64,000 nt of DNA from DASSFG01 sp035547915. GTDB taxonomy: Bacteria; Planctomycetota; Planctomycetia; Pirellulales; JAICIG01. Below, piece after piece: positions 49,956 to 58,840 of this stretch. The notes under the pieces were generated by a model. The model was not told the DNA's origin and searched no databases. It worked only from the letters and a program-made list of their open reading frames with translations. Numbering within the stretch: position 1 is the first letter of the stretch; each line of letters opens with the position of its first letter. Made by a program: the position numbers and the translations under genes. The stretch is from NCBI GenBank assembly GCA_035547915.1, contig DASZTS010000111.1, positions 22,639 through 86,638 on the forward strand. Reading direction: 5' to 3'.

Positions 49956-51068
49956 ATGCTTCGTTCTTTCTGCCGTCGCCGGTTTGGTTTGCTGCTCTAC
50001 TGCCTGCCCCTTGTCGTGCCATTCGTGGCGGGCTGTTCAGACGGCGGCGGCACGAAAGCCTCGAACGCTCTCGCCAATCTGGAGGCCAATAGCGGTCAAT
50101 CATCGTCTACGGAACTCGTGGTGCCCGATCGAGATACCCTGTGCAAACGAGTCGAACTGGTGATCGAGCAGAACGGTCGTCGTCACATGAGCCCGCAGGT
50201 GAACAACGCCTGGCAGATCGTGCACGGCATGCTGGCGTACGGTTACGATCTGCAACTCAACGACGGCGGCAAGCTCGTCGGCGGTATCGACTGGCTGTTC
50301 GACGGCGGCCAGATGCGAGGTTGGCAGCTCGTGCCCGGCGAGAAGGGGCTCAAGGACATCGAGGAGCCGGGCAGCAAGGTCGGCGAAGGGCACGACGATC
50401 AATGGCTCGGTTACTTCGCCCAATGTGGCGTGCCGCACGACGCCAAGATCAAGGTCCGCAGCGAGGAGTTCACCATCGACGACATGGTGAAGCAATCGCA
50501 ATGGGACGTGCGCGAAGGGATGGAGGCGACGTGGACGCTCATGGCGTTCAGCGTCTACCTGCCGCTCGATACCAAATGGCAAGCCCGCGACGGCAGCGAG
50601 TGGTCGATCGAGCGTCTGCTCGAAATGGAATGCAAACAGGATCTGGCGAGCAGTACCTGTGGCGGTACTCACCGCATGTATGGCATCGCCACGACGCTGA
50701 ATCGGCACCTGAACGAAGGGGGCAAGATCGAAGGTATCTGGCTGTTGGCCGACCAGAAGATCAAGCAAGCGATCGACGACGCCCAGGTCACGCAGCAGCC
50801 CGACGGCGGCTTTTCGACGAATTATTTCAGTCGTTCCGGCATGTCGCCCGAGATCGGCCTGCGGATCAACACCACCGGGCACGTGCTCGAATTCATCTGC
50901 CTTGCCGCCAGCGAGTCGCAACTACAGCAACCGTGGGTGACGCGGGCGGTGTCGTTCCTCTGCGACCTGCTGGAGCAGACCCAAGACGTCCCAGTCGAAT
51001 GCGGCGGCTTGTACCATGCCGTGCACGGTCTGATGCTCTATCGCGATCGCCGTTGCGGAGCGCGCTAG
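49956..51068 (+). CDS. Planctomycete lipoprotein, terpenoid-cyclase-like helical fold suspected
   Basis: A 370-residue exported lipoprotein: signal RRRFGLLLYCLPLVVPFVAGC, with the lipid-bearing Cys at ~27. The body has NNAWQIVHGMLAYGYDLQL, DDQWLGYFAQCGVP, TCGGTHRMYGIATTLNRHL and CGGLYHAVHGLMLYRDR. The repeated His-Gly/Gly-His helices recall prenyltransferase/squalene-cyclase alpha-barrels, but no catalytic motif is visible. A conserved planctomycete protein of unknown role. ATG at 49956 chosen over the open frame from 49848 because it gives a proper signal. Confidence 0.75.
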   Translation: MLRSFCRRRFGLLLYCLPLVVPFVAGCSDGGGTKASNALANLEANSGQSSSTELVVPDRDTLCKRVELVIEQNGRRHMSPQVNNAWQIVHGMLAYGYDLQLNDGGKLVGGIDWLFDGGQMRGWQLVPGEKGLKDIEEPGSKVGEGHDDQWLGYFAQCGVPHDAKIKVRSEEFTIDDMVKQSQWDVREGMEATWTLMAFSVYLPLDTKWQARDGSEWSIERLLEMECKQDLASSTCGGTHRMYGIATTLNRHLNEGGKIEGIWLLADQKIKQAIDDAQVTQQPDGGFSTNYFSRSGMSPEIGLRINTTGHVLEFICLAASESQLQQPWVTRAVSFLCDLLEQTQDVPVECGGLYHAVHGLMLYRDRRCGAR

Positions 51069-51102
51069 CGGCTAGGAAGGGAACGCATACGTTCCCAGCC
51101 CG

Positions 51103-51591
51103 TCAGCACTTCAACAACTCGGCGACGGCGAGCCAACGCAACACGCCTTTGCCCGTAACCGGTGGGCCTTCGAAGGCGATCGCCGCCACGGCGCCTTTGT
51201 CGAAGCCGATCATCGCTTGCGCGCCGCCGATGAGCACGGCCGCCAGTTGCTCGACATCGGGCGCATGCCCCACCCACGCCACGTCCTGGCCGTCTTGCTT
51301 GCCGGTCCACTCGAGCAGCGGCTCAAGCTGACTTCCCGGACGAAGTGCATCGAGCTCGGCGATCAGCGGCTCGCTGGCGGCGTATTCGGCCAGGATGTCG
51401 GCCGTTTGGCGGCAGCGTACGAGCGGGCTGGTGGCGATGTGCCCCACGTCGAAACCGCGCTTCGCCAGTCGCCGTGCCAGGCGACGAAAGCGCTTTCTCC
51501 CTTTGCGGGCCAACGGCCGCAGATCGTCGTTGGGGTAGACCGATTCGTCGCGATCTTCGGCCCAAGCGTGGCGGACAATGTAGATGGTCAT
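51103..51591 (-). CDS. sixA: Phosphohistidine phosphatase SixA-like
   Basis: A 162-residue single-domain histidine phosphatase. The N-terminal motif is IYIVRHAWAED (His8, variant of RHG), the second conserved Arg lies in TSPLVRCRQTADIL (~55-68), and the second His in VAWVGHAPDVEQL (~108). This is the SixA pattern, which acts on phosphohistidine in phosphotransfer proteins. Its start is five bases after the DUF1080 stop, so both are in one transcript. The ATG at 51591 fits the family better than the open frame to 51846. Confidence 0.9.
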   Translation of the reverse strand: MTIYIVRHAWAEDRDESVYPNDDLRPLARKGRKRFRRLARRLAKRGFDVGHIATSPLVRCRQTADILAEYAASEPLIAELDALRPGSQLEPLLEWTGKQDGQDVAWVGHAPDVEQLAAVLIGGAQAMIGFDKGAVAAIAFEGPPVTGKGVLRWLAVAELLKC

Positions 51592-51596
51592 CGGTC

Positions 51597-52313
51597 TTAT
51601 TTGCTTCCCAAGTTGCCGCCCGAGATCTTGATCGCCCGGTAAGCCACGGCCCCGTGGTCTCCTTGTAGTAACAGGGGGCCGGTCGCGGCTTCTTTGCCGG
51701 TCAGGCCGCCGGGCGTGGGGCCTTTCACTTCGACGTTTTCCTGGATCACCTGCCCGTTGAGCACCACCTTGACGAATTTCGCCGGGCTGACGCGCTGGTC
51801 GCCGTTGAACTTGGGCGCCACGAAATCGATTTCGAACTTCTGCCATTCACCGGGCTGTTTGGCGGCGTTGAGCTTCGGAGCGCTGGTGCTGTAGATGCCA
51901 CCCATGTCCTGGTACGTCGGCGATTCTTTGCCGAAGCTGTCGAAAACCTGGACCTCGTACTCCCCCATCAAGTAGATGCCCGAATTCGATCCTCTGGGCA
52001 CCATCACTTCGAGCTCGATATGGACATCGCCGAAGCCGCGCTCGGTATAGATATCGACACCGCCGCCGGCACCGTTGATGAGGTCCTTGCCGCCCGGCGC
52101 CACCTCGATCTGGGCCGGGTCGGTCGGCTTGAGCGAAGCCTTGCCGAGCGTCCAATGGCTCTTGGTCGCCTCGCCCTTGGTCTTCCAGCCCGAGAGATCG
52201 ATACCGTTCAGCGCCTCGATCGGCTTGTCCTCGGCGATGAGGCAAGGCGTGATGATGGCAATGGCCAGGGCCGCCGATGAGGCAGCCGAGCGGGCAAACC
52301 AGGTACGTGACAT
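51597..52313 (-). CDS. DUF1080 (3-keto-disaccharide hydrolase-like) secreted protein
   Basis: A 238-residue exported protein of the concanavalin-like DUF1080 family, very abundant in planctomycetes. The signal peptide ends near residue 27 (CLIAEDKP). The domain shows LNGIDLSGWKTKG (~35), ELEVMVPRGSNSGIYLMGEYEVQV (two pieces, ~105-128) and GPLLLQGDHGAVAYRAIKI at the end. Members are proposed to bind or cleave oxidised disaccharides. ATG at 52313 is the usual family start. Followed by sixA after five bases. Confidence 0.93.
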   Translation of the reverse strand: MSRTWFARSAASSAALAIAIITPCLIAEDKPIEALNGIDLSGWKTKGEATKSHWTLGKASLKPTDPAQIEVAPGGKDLINGAGGGVDIYTERGFGDVHIELEVMVPRGSNSGIYLMGEYEVQVFDSFGKESPTYQDMGGIYSTSAPKLNAAKQPGEWQKFEIDFVAPKFNGDQRVSPAKFVKVVLNGQVIQENVEVKGPTPGGLTGKEAATGPLLLQGDHGAVAYRAIKISGGNLGSK

Positions 52314-52521
52314 TAGCGCATCTCCGACGAACGAAGCAACCGGCTCGATGAGGTCGCCAACCGGTAATGGGAGAAACCCTTGGACCGTCGAGGCATACGA
52401 CCGTCTCGTGGGCCGCGTTGCAACTGCCAGTGTATTCCGCCACAAAGAATCTACAACCGTTGGACAGGCCCAATCGCGAGGCCATAATGAGGACCGGCGG
52501 AACGCACTTCGGGATCCTTTC

Positions 52522-54048
52522 ATGGCAGGCATCGATACGCCAATACACAGGCTGGGGCAGGATGTTGGCGTCGCGTGGTTGCGTCCCGAGCCGACACGCG
52601 TTACGCCGCCGGTTGCTGACCCACGCTTTGTTGCTCGCCCGGGTGGCGACCTGCCCACCCCATCGTTGGTCTGGCGGTGCCTTTTCCTCTCGCTTGTCTT
52701 GCCGGCACTCTGTCAGCCGGCCCTACTGTGGGCCCAAGATTCGGTCCCCATGCCGCAAACACCTGCGGATTCGGGCATTCAGCCGGCCCCGCGGGCCGAT
52801 CCGGCCGACTTCGGGCTCGTGCTGCCCGATGTTGAACCGAAACCGGGCGGCGATCGCTTGGTCCTCGTGTCGTCGTCCGACGATACGCCCGTCGTCGCCA
52901 AAACGCTCGTCGAGGTGGGCGACCATCTGGTAGTGATTCTGCCAGATGGCCGCCTCAAGGCGATCGCCGCGAACAACGCCACGCCGACCGACCGTAAATT
53001 CGAACCGGCCACCGCGGACGATATGGCCGCGGCGCTCGTGGAAAAGACCTTCTCCGGGTTCAAGACACGCACCACCAAACGGTATCTCTACGTCTACAAC
53101 GCCAGCGAACCGTTTCTGAAAGCCACCAGTACGATCTTGGAGACGATGTATCCGGCCCTGTTCGCCTACTGCAAGCGACAGAAGCTGCCGGTGCACGATC
53201 CCGACGTGCCGTTGGTGGTCATCGTCTTTCGCACACAGGAAGAATTCGATCGATACCATCGCATGCCCGACGGCGTGGTGGCGTATTACAACGGCGTGAC
53301 CAATTACGTCGTCATGTACGAACAGTCGAAGCTGGTCGAGGTGGCTCCCGACCTGGCCGTGAAGCAGTCGATTTCGACGATCGCCCACGAAGGGGTGCAC
53401 CAGGTGCTACACAATATCGGGGTCCAGCAGCGGCTCTCCGAGTGGCCGATGTGGATCAGCGAGGGACTGCCCGAGTATTTTGCTCCCACATCGGTGGGCA
53501 AGGGTGTGCGCTGGAAGGGCGTGGGCAAGTCGAACGATCTGCGCATGAAGGAACTGGAGGACCGCCTCAAGCAGTCCGGCGGTCGTGCCGATCTGGTCTG
53601 GCCGGCCGTCGACGCAGAGCAACTCAACGCGACCGGTTATGCGGCGGCCTGGGCGCTCACGCACTTCTTGGCGGAGCGCCGCAAGGAGAAGTTCGTCGCG
53701 TACCTCGCGGACGTCAGCCGCCGTGGGCCCCTCGAATCGTTCGGCAAGCAGGATAATATCGCGCTCTTCCAAAAGCACTTTGCCGACGACTTCGCGGCCT
53801 TCGACAACGAAGTCGTCAAGCATCTGCAAAAGCTCCCTTACGAGGACCCGATCGCCAACCAGACGCACTATGTCGCGATGGCGCAAATGGGCGCACTGCG
53901 GAGCTATATGATCACCACGTCGCCGCGGGCAGTGCGCGACTGGCAGCAGGAGCAGGGAGAGAGGCAACCGGGGACGCAATTTGTGATTCAGGCGTTTGGC
54001 AATGCTCGCGCGGCCGAGCTGTTCGCCAAGTCGTGGCTGGGGAAATGA
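52522..54048 (+). CDS. DUF1570 metallopeptidase-like exported protein
   Basis: A 508-residue exported protein. The hydrophobic signal core is far inside (RCLFLSLVLPALCQPALLWA, about 51-70), so the true start may be a TTG near 52664 that begins a normal signal peptide; I give the ATG at 52522 with that reservation. The catalytic-like segment is STIAHEGVHQVLHNIG, an HExxH zinc motif, followed by WISEGLPEYFAP, where the Glu is the likely third ligand. GYAAAWALTHFLAERR is the family's helix. Probably a zinc peptidase. The ABC ATPase gene starts one base after its stop. Confidence 0.85.
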   Translation: MAGIDTPIHRLGQDVGVAWLRPEPTRVTPPVADPRFVARPGGDLPTPSLVWRCLFLSLVLPALCQPALLWAQDSVPMPQTPADSGIQPAPRADPADFGLVLPDVEPKPGGDRLVLVSSSDDTPVVAKTLVEVGDHLVVILPDGRLKAIAANNATPTDRKFEPATADDMAAALVEKTFSGFKTRTTKRYLYVYNASEPFLKATSTILETMYPALFAYCKRQKLPVHDPDVPLVVIVFRTQEEFDRYHRMPDGVVAYYNGVTNYVVMYEQSKLVEVAPDLAVKQSISTIAHEGVHQVLHNIGVQQRLSEWPMWISEGLPEYFAPTSVGKGVRWKGVGKSNDLRMKELEDRLKQSGGRADLVWPAVDAEQLNATGYAAAWALTHFLAERRKEKFVAYLADVSRRGPLESFGKQDNIALFQKHFADDFAAFDNEVVKHLQKLPYEDPIANQTHYVAMAQMGALRSYMITTSPRAVRDWQQEQGERQPGTQFVIQAFGNARAAELFAKSWLGK

Positions 54049-54049
54049 C

Positions 54050-54976
54050 ATGATCGAGTTGATCGATTTCGGCAAGGATTACGGCGACTTTACGGCCGTC
54101 GACCACCTCAATTTGAAGATCGAGGCGGGTGAGATGTTCGGCTTCATCGGCCCGAACGGTGCGGGGAAGAGCACCACCATCCGCTTTCTCGCGACGCTGC
54201 TCAAGGCCAGCCACGGCGAGGGGATCGTCAACGGGCATAGCGTCACGCGACGACCTCTCGACGTGCGCCGCAGCGTGGGCTACATGCCCGACAACTTCGG
54301 TGTGTACGACGGCATGAAGGTCTGGGAGTTCTTGGATTTCTTCGCCGTCGCCTACCAGATTCCCCGCGGCAAGCGCAAGCAGGTGATCGGCGACGTGTTG
54401 GAACTGCTCGACCTGACGCACAAGCGCGACGATTACGTGAACGGCCTGTCGCGAGGTATGAAGCAGCGCCTCTGCCTGGCCAAGACGCTGGTACACGACC
54501 CCCCGGTGCTCATCCTCGACGAGCCCTCCAGCGGCCTCGATCCGCGCGCACGGTTGGAGGTGAAGGCCCTGTTGAAAGAGCTGCGCCGCATGGGCAAGAC
54601 GATATTGATCTCGAGCCATATCCTCACCGAGCTGGCCGACTGCTGCACCTCGATCGGTATCATCGAGCGCGGGCAGTTGTTGATGCACGGCCCGATGGAA
54701 GAGGTCTATCGCCGCATCAAGCGCAACCGCATGCTCGAAATCCGCGTGTTGGAAAAATTCGAGACGGCCCTCTCCATGGTACGCAGCCTGCCGGAGACGC
54801 TGGACGTGCAGGTCGACAACCACAAGATCACGGCCGAATTGGCGGCCGAAGACCATCAAGTGGCCAGCCTGTTGGAACGGCTCATCGCCTCGGGCGTCCG
54901 CATGCACTCGTTCGCCGAGAAGGATCCCACGCTCGAAGACGTCTTCATGCTCGTCACGAAGGGGCTGGTGATCTGA
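54050..54976 (+). CDS. ABC transporter ATP-binding protein
   Basis: A 308-residue ATPase of the ABC-2 exporter class. Walker A GPNGAGKST (~35-43), Q-loop region GYMPDNFGVYDGM (~78), signature LSRGMKQRLCLAK (~131; LSRGM instead of LSGGQ), Walker B LILDEPSSGLDP (~155) and switch His in ISSHI (~190). A C-terminal domain (~220-308) is typical of exporters that need a separate permease. It is coupled to the DUF1570 gene (one-base gap). No permease follows. Confidence 0.94.
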   Translation: MIELIDFGKDYGDFTAVDHLNLKIEAGEMFGFIGPNGAGKSTTIRFLATLLKASHGEGIVNGHSVTRRPLDVRRSVGYMPDNFGVYDGMKVWEFLDFFAVAYQIPRGKRKQVIGDVLELLDLTHKRDDYVNGLSRGMKQRLCLAKTLVHDPPVLILDEPSSGLDPRARLEVKALLKELRRMGKTILISSHILTELADCCTSIGIIERGQLLMHGPMEEVYRRIKRNRMLEIRVLEKFETALSMVRSLPETLDVQVDNHKITAELAAEDHQVASLLERLIASGVRMHSFAEKDPTLEDVFMLVTKGLVI

Positions 54977-54995
54977 CGGCGGGAGAGAACCGCCG
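54977..54995 (+). terminator. Hairpin directly after the ABC ATPase stop codon
   Basis: CGGCGG and CCGCCG form a perfect 6-bp GC stem with loop GAGAGAA, starting one base after the stop. No T tract. Confidence 0.45.
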
Positions 54996-55014
54996 CGCAA
55001 CACGAAAGCGGGGC

Positions 55015-55041
55015 GCCCTCGGCTGAGCACCGGCCGAGGGC
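55015..55041. terminator. Bidirectional terminator between ABC ATPase and coaC
   Basis: GCCCTCGGC and GCCGAGGGC form a perfect 9-bp stem with a nine-base loop in the 73-bp gap between convergent genes; ATCTTACTT follows on the plus strand. Strong candidate for both directions. Confidence 0.7.
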
Positions 55042-55049
55042 ATCTTACT

Positions 55050-55598
55050 TCAGGCGTGAGGCGGCAGGTGGTCGGCGATGACGGCGTGGATCTTCTCCGG
55101 TGCCGCCATGCGCCCGGCGCCCCGTTTGCGGCAGCTCAACCAGCCTTCCTCGGGGTCGATGATGACCACCCCGTCGCGGCGAAGCTGTTCGACGTTGCGC
55201 TGCACGGCGGGCTTGGCCCACATCTCGCAATTCATGGCCGGCGCGACCAAGACCTGGCCGTGGAACGAGAGCATCAGCGTGCTCAGCAAGTCATCGGCCA
55301 GGCCGCAGGCGGCCTTCGCCAGAAAGTTGGCCGTGGCGGGCGCGACGCACATCAATTCGGCCCGCTCGGCCAGATCGATATGCGCACCGAGGGGGTGCGC
55401 ATCCTCGTCGAACACCCCTGTATTGACGTGACGGCCCGTGAGCGCCTCGAAGGTAGCCGGTCCGATGAATTTCCGCGCCGACTCCGTCATCACCACGGAG
55501 ACACCGGCGCCGGCCTGCACGAGCTGGCTCACCAGTGCCGCCGTCTTGTAGGCGGCCACTCCGCCGGTCACGCCGATGACGAGTTCGCGGCCGGTCAT
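55050..55598 (-). CDS. coaC: Phosphopantothenoylcysteine decarboxylase (stand-alone CoaC)
   Basis: A 182-residue flavoprotein that decarboxylates 4'-phosphopantothenoylcysteine in CoA synthesis. It has VIGVTGGVAAYKT (~7-19), the active-site His in GAHIDLAERAELMCVAPATANF (~71), PAMNCEMW (~121) and the substrate-clamp Cys in WLSCRKRGAGRM. Most bacteria fuse this to the CoaB ligase; here the chain ends at the CoaC domain, so CoaB must be elsewhere. It follows rpoZ by seven bases, as in the usual gmk-rpoZ-coaBC order. Confidence 0.92.
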   Translation of the reverse strand: MTGRELVIGVTGGVAAYKTAALVSQLVQAGAGVSVVMTESARKFIGPATFEALTGRHVNTGVFDEDAHPLGAHIDLAERAELMCVAPATANFLAKAACGLADDLLSTLMLSFHGQVLVAPAMNCEMWAKPAVQRNVEQLRRDGVVIIDPEEGWLSCRKRGAGRMAAPEKIHAVIADHLPPHA

Positions 55599-55605
55599 AG
55601 GGGGA

Positions 55606-55872
55606 CTACGACAGGTCGGTCAGATCCAACTCGGGCGGTCCGCCGGCTTCTTCCGATTGCTCGACGGTGCGCACGTTGGCCGAAGTGTCGAGGAAGATCT
55701 TGTCTTGCAGGATCTCCTGGATCACGATCTCGAGCTTGTCCTGCGACTTGGTATCGACCAGCGGACGGCTGCCCGCATTGAGCGCCACGAGGCGCTTCTG
55801 GATGAGCGTCGACAATTTGAAACGCCCGCCTACTTTGTTCACGATCGCTTCTTCGCGAAGCTCGTCAATCAT
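55606..55872 (-). CDS. rpoZ: RNA polymerase omega subunit
   Basis: An 88-residue protein with the omega core EAIVNKVGGRFKLSTLIQKR, then VALNAGSRPLVD and an acidic C-terminal tail. The ATG at 55872 overlaps the end of gmk by eight bases; the frame is open to 55905. Identity rests on the core motif and on its place between gmk and coaC. Confidence 0.9.
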   Translation of the reverse strand: MIDELREEAIVNKVGGRFKLSTLIQKRLVALNAGSRPLVDTKSQDKLEIVIQEILQDKIFLDTSANVRTVEQSEEAGGPPELDLTDLS

Positions 55873-56443
55873 CTCGCTCGATCTCCAAGGAAGACAAGAT
55901 GTCACACAAGTGCTTCAAGGCCAACTCGACGTCGTCGTTGACGACCTGGTAACGGTACCGGTCGACGAACGCCAGCTCGCGCCGTGCGACCTCCAATCGC
56001 CGCTCGAGCGCCGATTCGCTTTCCGTGCCCCGGTCGCGCAGCCGCCGCTCGAGTTCCGCCAGCGAGCTGGGGCGCACGAAGATGGTCACCGCACCGGGAT
56101 ACCGTTCGAGGACGGCCAGCGTGCCTTGCACGTCAATCTCTAAGACTACCCATTTTCCGGCGGCCAATCTAGGGGCCACTTCGCTATTGAGCGTGCCGTA
56201 CCAGTCGCCCCGTTGATAGACCTCGAAGGACTCCAAGAACTCGCCCCGCTCGCGCCGGTGGACGAAATCGTCTTTGGAGAGGAAATGGTAGTCGACCCCG
56301 TTCACTTCTCCGGGCCGGGGAGAACGGGTGGTCGCCGACACACTGGCCACCAACGGCACGGGTGAAGCGGCATAGAGCCGTTTCAAGAGGGTGGTCTTTC
56401 CCGCCCCCGACGGTCCCGAGATGACGACCAGCTTGCCCGTCAT
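55865..56443 (-). CDS. gmk: Guanylate kinase
   Basis: A 192-residue GMP kinase. P-loop ISGPSGAGKTTLLKRL (~7-22), then SATTRSPRPGEVNGVDYHF (GMP site), VLEIDVQGTLAV and FVRPSSLAELERRL. ATG at 56443 has GAGG five bases upstream and gives the usual MTGKLVVISGP start; an in-frame ATG at 56464 would add seven residues. Part of the yicC-gmk-rpoZ-coaC cluster. Confidence 0.95.
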   Translation of the reverse strand: MTGKLVVISGPSGAGKTTLLKRLYAASPVPLVASVSATTRSPRPGEVNGVDYHFLSKDDFVHRRERGEFLESFEVYQRGDWYGTLNSEVAPRLAAGKWVVLEIDVQGTLAVLERYPGAVTIFVRPSSLAELERRLRDRGTESESALERRLEVARRELAFVDRYRYQVVNDDVELALKHLCDILSSLEIERDD

Positions 56444-56542
56444 GATGGCCTCGGCTGATTGCATGGGAAGAGCAAGGGTAAAGGATGAAGGCGTGGAACG
56501 TCTCAGAGCGCGACCGTGGCCCGATCCTCAGACCAACGGCCG

Positions 56543-57427
56543 TTACTCGACATTTTGAATCATTTCGCGAATGCGTTCGATCGAGGCTTTGATCTCGATC
56601 ACGTGACGAGCGATCTGCACGTCGTTGGCCTTGGAGCCGATCGTGTTCGTTTCGCGAAACATCTCCTGCGTAAGGAATTCTAGCTTGCGCCCCGAGCTTT
56701 CGGGCAACTCCATGATGGAATCGAACTGCTCCAGGTGGCTACGTAATCGCACGATTTCCTCGGAAATATCGCTTCGCTCGGCAAACAGGCCGACCTCCTT
56801 GATCAGGTCGGCCGGGTTGAGGGTGACGGCAAAATCCGCCAGCGTCGCCTGGAGCCGATCCGTCAGTCGCTCGCGATACGCGGCCACGACGAGCGGCGCC
56901 CGCTCGTCGATCTGATCCAATTCCGCCGCAATCGCCGCACAATTGCCGCGCAGGTCGCTGGCCATCGCCCGACCCTCGTCGGCCCGCATGTGGGCCAGGT
57001 TCTCCATGGCCGCCAGCAACGATTCTCGCACCAGCGGCCATTCTTCCTCGGCCTCGGCCGGGCTCGTCGGATTCTCGATCACGACACCCGGCAAGAGGAG
57101 GAGTTGCGATAGGGGTACGGCTTCGCCCAGGTGCCACTGGTCGCTCAGCTCGCGCAGTTGGCGGCGATAGTTCGACAACACCGCTTGGTTGAGCTGGTAG
57201 TCTTCGCTGCCGCGCACCCGATCGACGCGCAAAGACACCTGCACCGTGCCGCGGCGAATCTGTTGCCGCACGACACTCTCGATCTCCGGCTCCAGCAGGC
57301 TGTATCCTTCGCCGCACTTGAGCGTGAGCTTGAAGTAACGATTGTTGATCGTCCGCACTTCGACGGCCACCGCCACGCCGCCCGCCTGGCGATGCGCCTC
57401 GCCGAAGCCAGTCATGCTAAGAAGCAA
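56543..57427 (-). CDS. yicC: YicC family endoribonuclease
   Basis: A 294-residue protein of the YicC/YloC family, recently described as endoribonucleases. The start MLLSMTGFGEAHR is diagnostic; it is produced by TTG at 57427, which has GGAG seven bases upstream, whereas the first ATG (57415) would cut it. Other motifs: VEVRTINNRYFKL, RGTVQVSLRVDR, GRKLEFLTQEMFRETNTIGS and the ending EIKASIERIREMIQNVE. The usual partner of gmk and rpoZ. Confidence 0.94.
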   Translation of the reverse strand: MLLSMTGFGEAHRQAGGVAVAVEVRTINNRYFKLTLKCGEGYSLLEPEIESVVRQQIRRGTVQVSLRVDRVRGSEDYQLNQAVLSNYRRQLRELSDQWHLGEAVPLSQLLLLPGVVIENPTSPAEAEEEWPLVRESLLAAMENLAHMRADEGRAMASDLRGNCAAIAAELDQIDERAPLVVAAYRERLTDRLQATLADFAVTLNPADLIKEVGLFAERSDISEEIVRLRSHLEQFDSIMELPESSGRKLEFLTQEMFRETNTIGSKANDVQIARHVIEIKASIERIREMIQNVE

Positions 57428-57606
57428 TAGACCGCTCCGTGAGGATGAACTGTTCGTGCCCCGACAGGGGCAAAGCATGAACCATGCCCCGGCCTACAAA
57501 ACAGGCAAAGACCGGAAGAACGAGAGAAACGGAATTCTTCCCTGCCACGTGTCTCCATCGCCCCCTGCTCGCCCTCTCCGCTTCTCATAACGCCACTCGA
57601 AGGAGT

Positions 57607-57978
57607 TCACTCACCCTTGGCGTTGTTGGAACTGCCGCCGGAGGGGCCGGCCGCGCCACCCGGTCCCGCGGGCGACGCCTTTTGCTTCTGCGGCTCGATC
57701 GATTCCTGGGCAGCGGGCGTCTGACCGTTCGAGGTGCCGAAGAGATTGCTCGACGTGCCGAAGTATTTCAGCGCTCCGACGTAGAGCACGATCCAGACGA
57801 TAGCGACGCCGGAGGTAATACGCGTGAAGACGTCACCGGCCTTGCTGCCGAAGGCGCTTTGGCCACCCATGCCACCCAGGGCTCCGGCCAAGCCGCCACC
57901 GCGGCCGCGCTGCAACAAGATCAGCACGATCAGGAACAGCGACGTCAGGAACATCAAGATTTGGATCAAAACAGTCAT
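57607..57978 (-). CDS. secG: Preprotein translocase subunit SecG
   Basis: A 123-residue two-helix component of the Sec channel. Helix one (2-21), then the conserved LLQRGRGGGLAGALGGMGGQ loop with SAFGSKAGDVFTRIT, and helix two (57-72). The C-terminal 45 residues are Pro/Ala/Ser-rich and disordered. tpiA ends three bases upstream, so both are in one operon. Confidence 0.95.
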   Translation of the reverse strand: MTVLIQILMFLTSLFLIVLILLQRGRGGGLAGALGGMGGQSAFGSKAGDVFTRITSGVAIVWIVLYVGALKYFGTSSNLFGTSNGQTPAAQESIEPQKQKASPAGPGGAAGPSGGSSNNAKGE

Positions 57979-57981
57979 GGG

Positions 57982-58746
57982 CTAGGCTTTGCTCCCGGCG
58001 ACAATCCCAAAAAAGTCATCGGCCTTCAGGCTGGCACCGCCGACCAGCGCCCCGTCGATGTCGGGCTGCGACAACAACTCGGACGCGTTGCTCGGCTTGA
58101 CGCTGCCGCCGTATTGAATCCGCACCGTCTGGGCCAAGTCGGCATTGTATCGCCCGGCGATCAAATTGCGAAGGTCGAGATGGACCTCCTGGGCCTGGGC
58201 CGGCGTCGCGACCTTCCCCGTGCCGATGGCCCAGACCGGCTCGTAGGCGATCACCACGCGACCCATCTGCTCGGCCGTCAGTCCGGCCAGCGATCCGGCG
58301 AACTGTGAACCGATCACCGCCGCGGTCTGCCCCGCTTCACGTTCGCTGAGCAGTTCGCCCACGCAGACAATCGGCGTCAACCCGGCGGCCAAGGCAGCCG
58401 TCACCTTGCGGTTAATCTGCTCGTCGGTCTCGCCCAAAATGTGCCGCCGCTCGCTGTGTCCCAGGATGACGAAGCGGCATTTCACGTCCAGCAGCATGGC
58501 CGCGCTGATCTCGCCGGTATAAGCGCCGGACGCCTCGTGATACATATTCTGGGCACCGAGTCCGACTCGACTGCCGGCCAGCGCTTGCCCGACGGCGTCG
58601 AGATAGACACTCGGCGGGCAGACCGCCAGATCGACGCCCGCGAACTCACCGGAGCGCTCGGCGATCGTCTTGGCAAGCTCCACCGCCTGCTGGCGATTGA
58701 GGTTCATCTTCCAGTTGCCGGCGATAAACGGACGTCTCATGGTCAT
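57982..58746 (-). CDS. tpiA: Triosephosphate isomerase
   Basis: A 254-residue glycolytic enzyme interconverting DHAP and glyceraldehyde-3-phosphate. Lys in FIAGNWKMNL (~13), catalytic His in VILGHSERRH (~97), catalytic Glu in VIAYEPVWAIGTGK (~168) and the phosphate loop QYGGSVKPSNA (~213) are all present. Two in-frame ATGs (58746, 58740) are possible; neither has a clear ribosome site. Confidence 0.97.
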   Translation of the reverse strand: MTMRRPFIAGNWKMNLNRQQAVELAKTIAERSGEFAGVDLAVCPPSVYLDAVGQALAGSRVGLGAQNMYHEASGAYTGEISAAMLLDVKCRFVILGHSERRHILGETDEQINRKVTAALAAGLTPIVCVGELLSEREAGQTAAVIGSQFAGSLAGLTAEQMGRVVIAYEPVWAIGTGKVATPAQAQEVHLDLRNLIAGRYNADLAQTVRIQYGGSVKPSNASELLSQPDIDGALVGGASLKADDFFGIVAGSKA

Positions 58747-58840
58747 AAGCTACGGATACTGCTAAGGGGGAAAATCGCCTTGGTCGGCGAACGGCATCTG
58801 TGCGGTCCGCGAAGGCCTTTCTGGGGTCAGCTTGTCAAAA

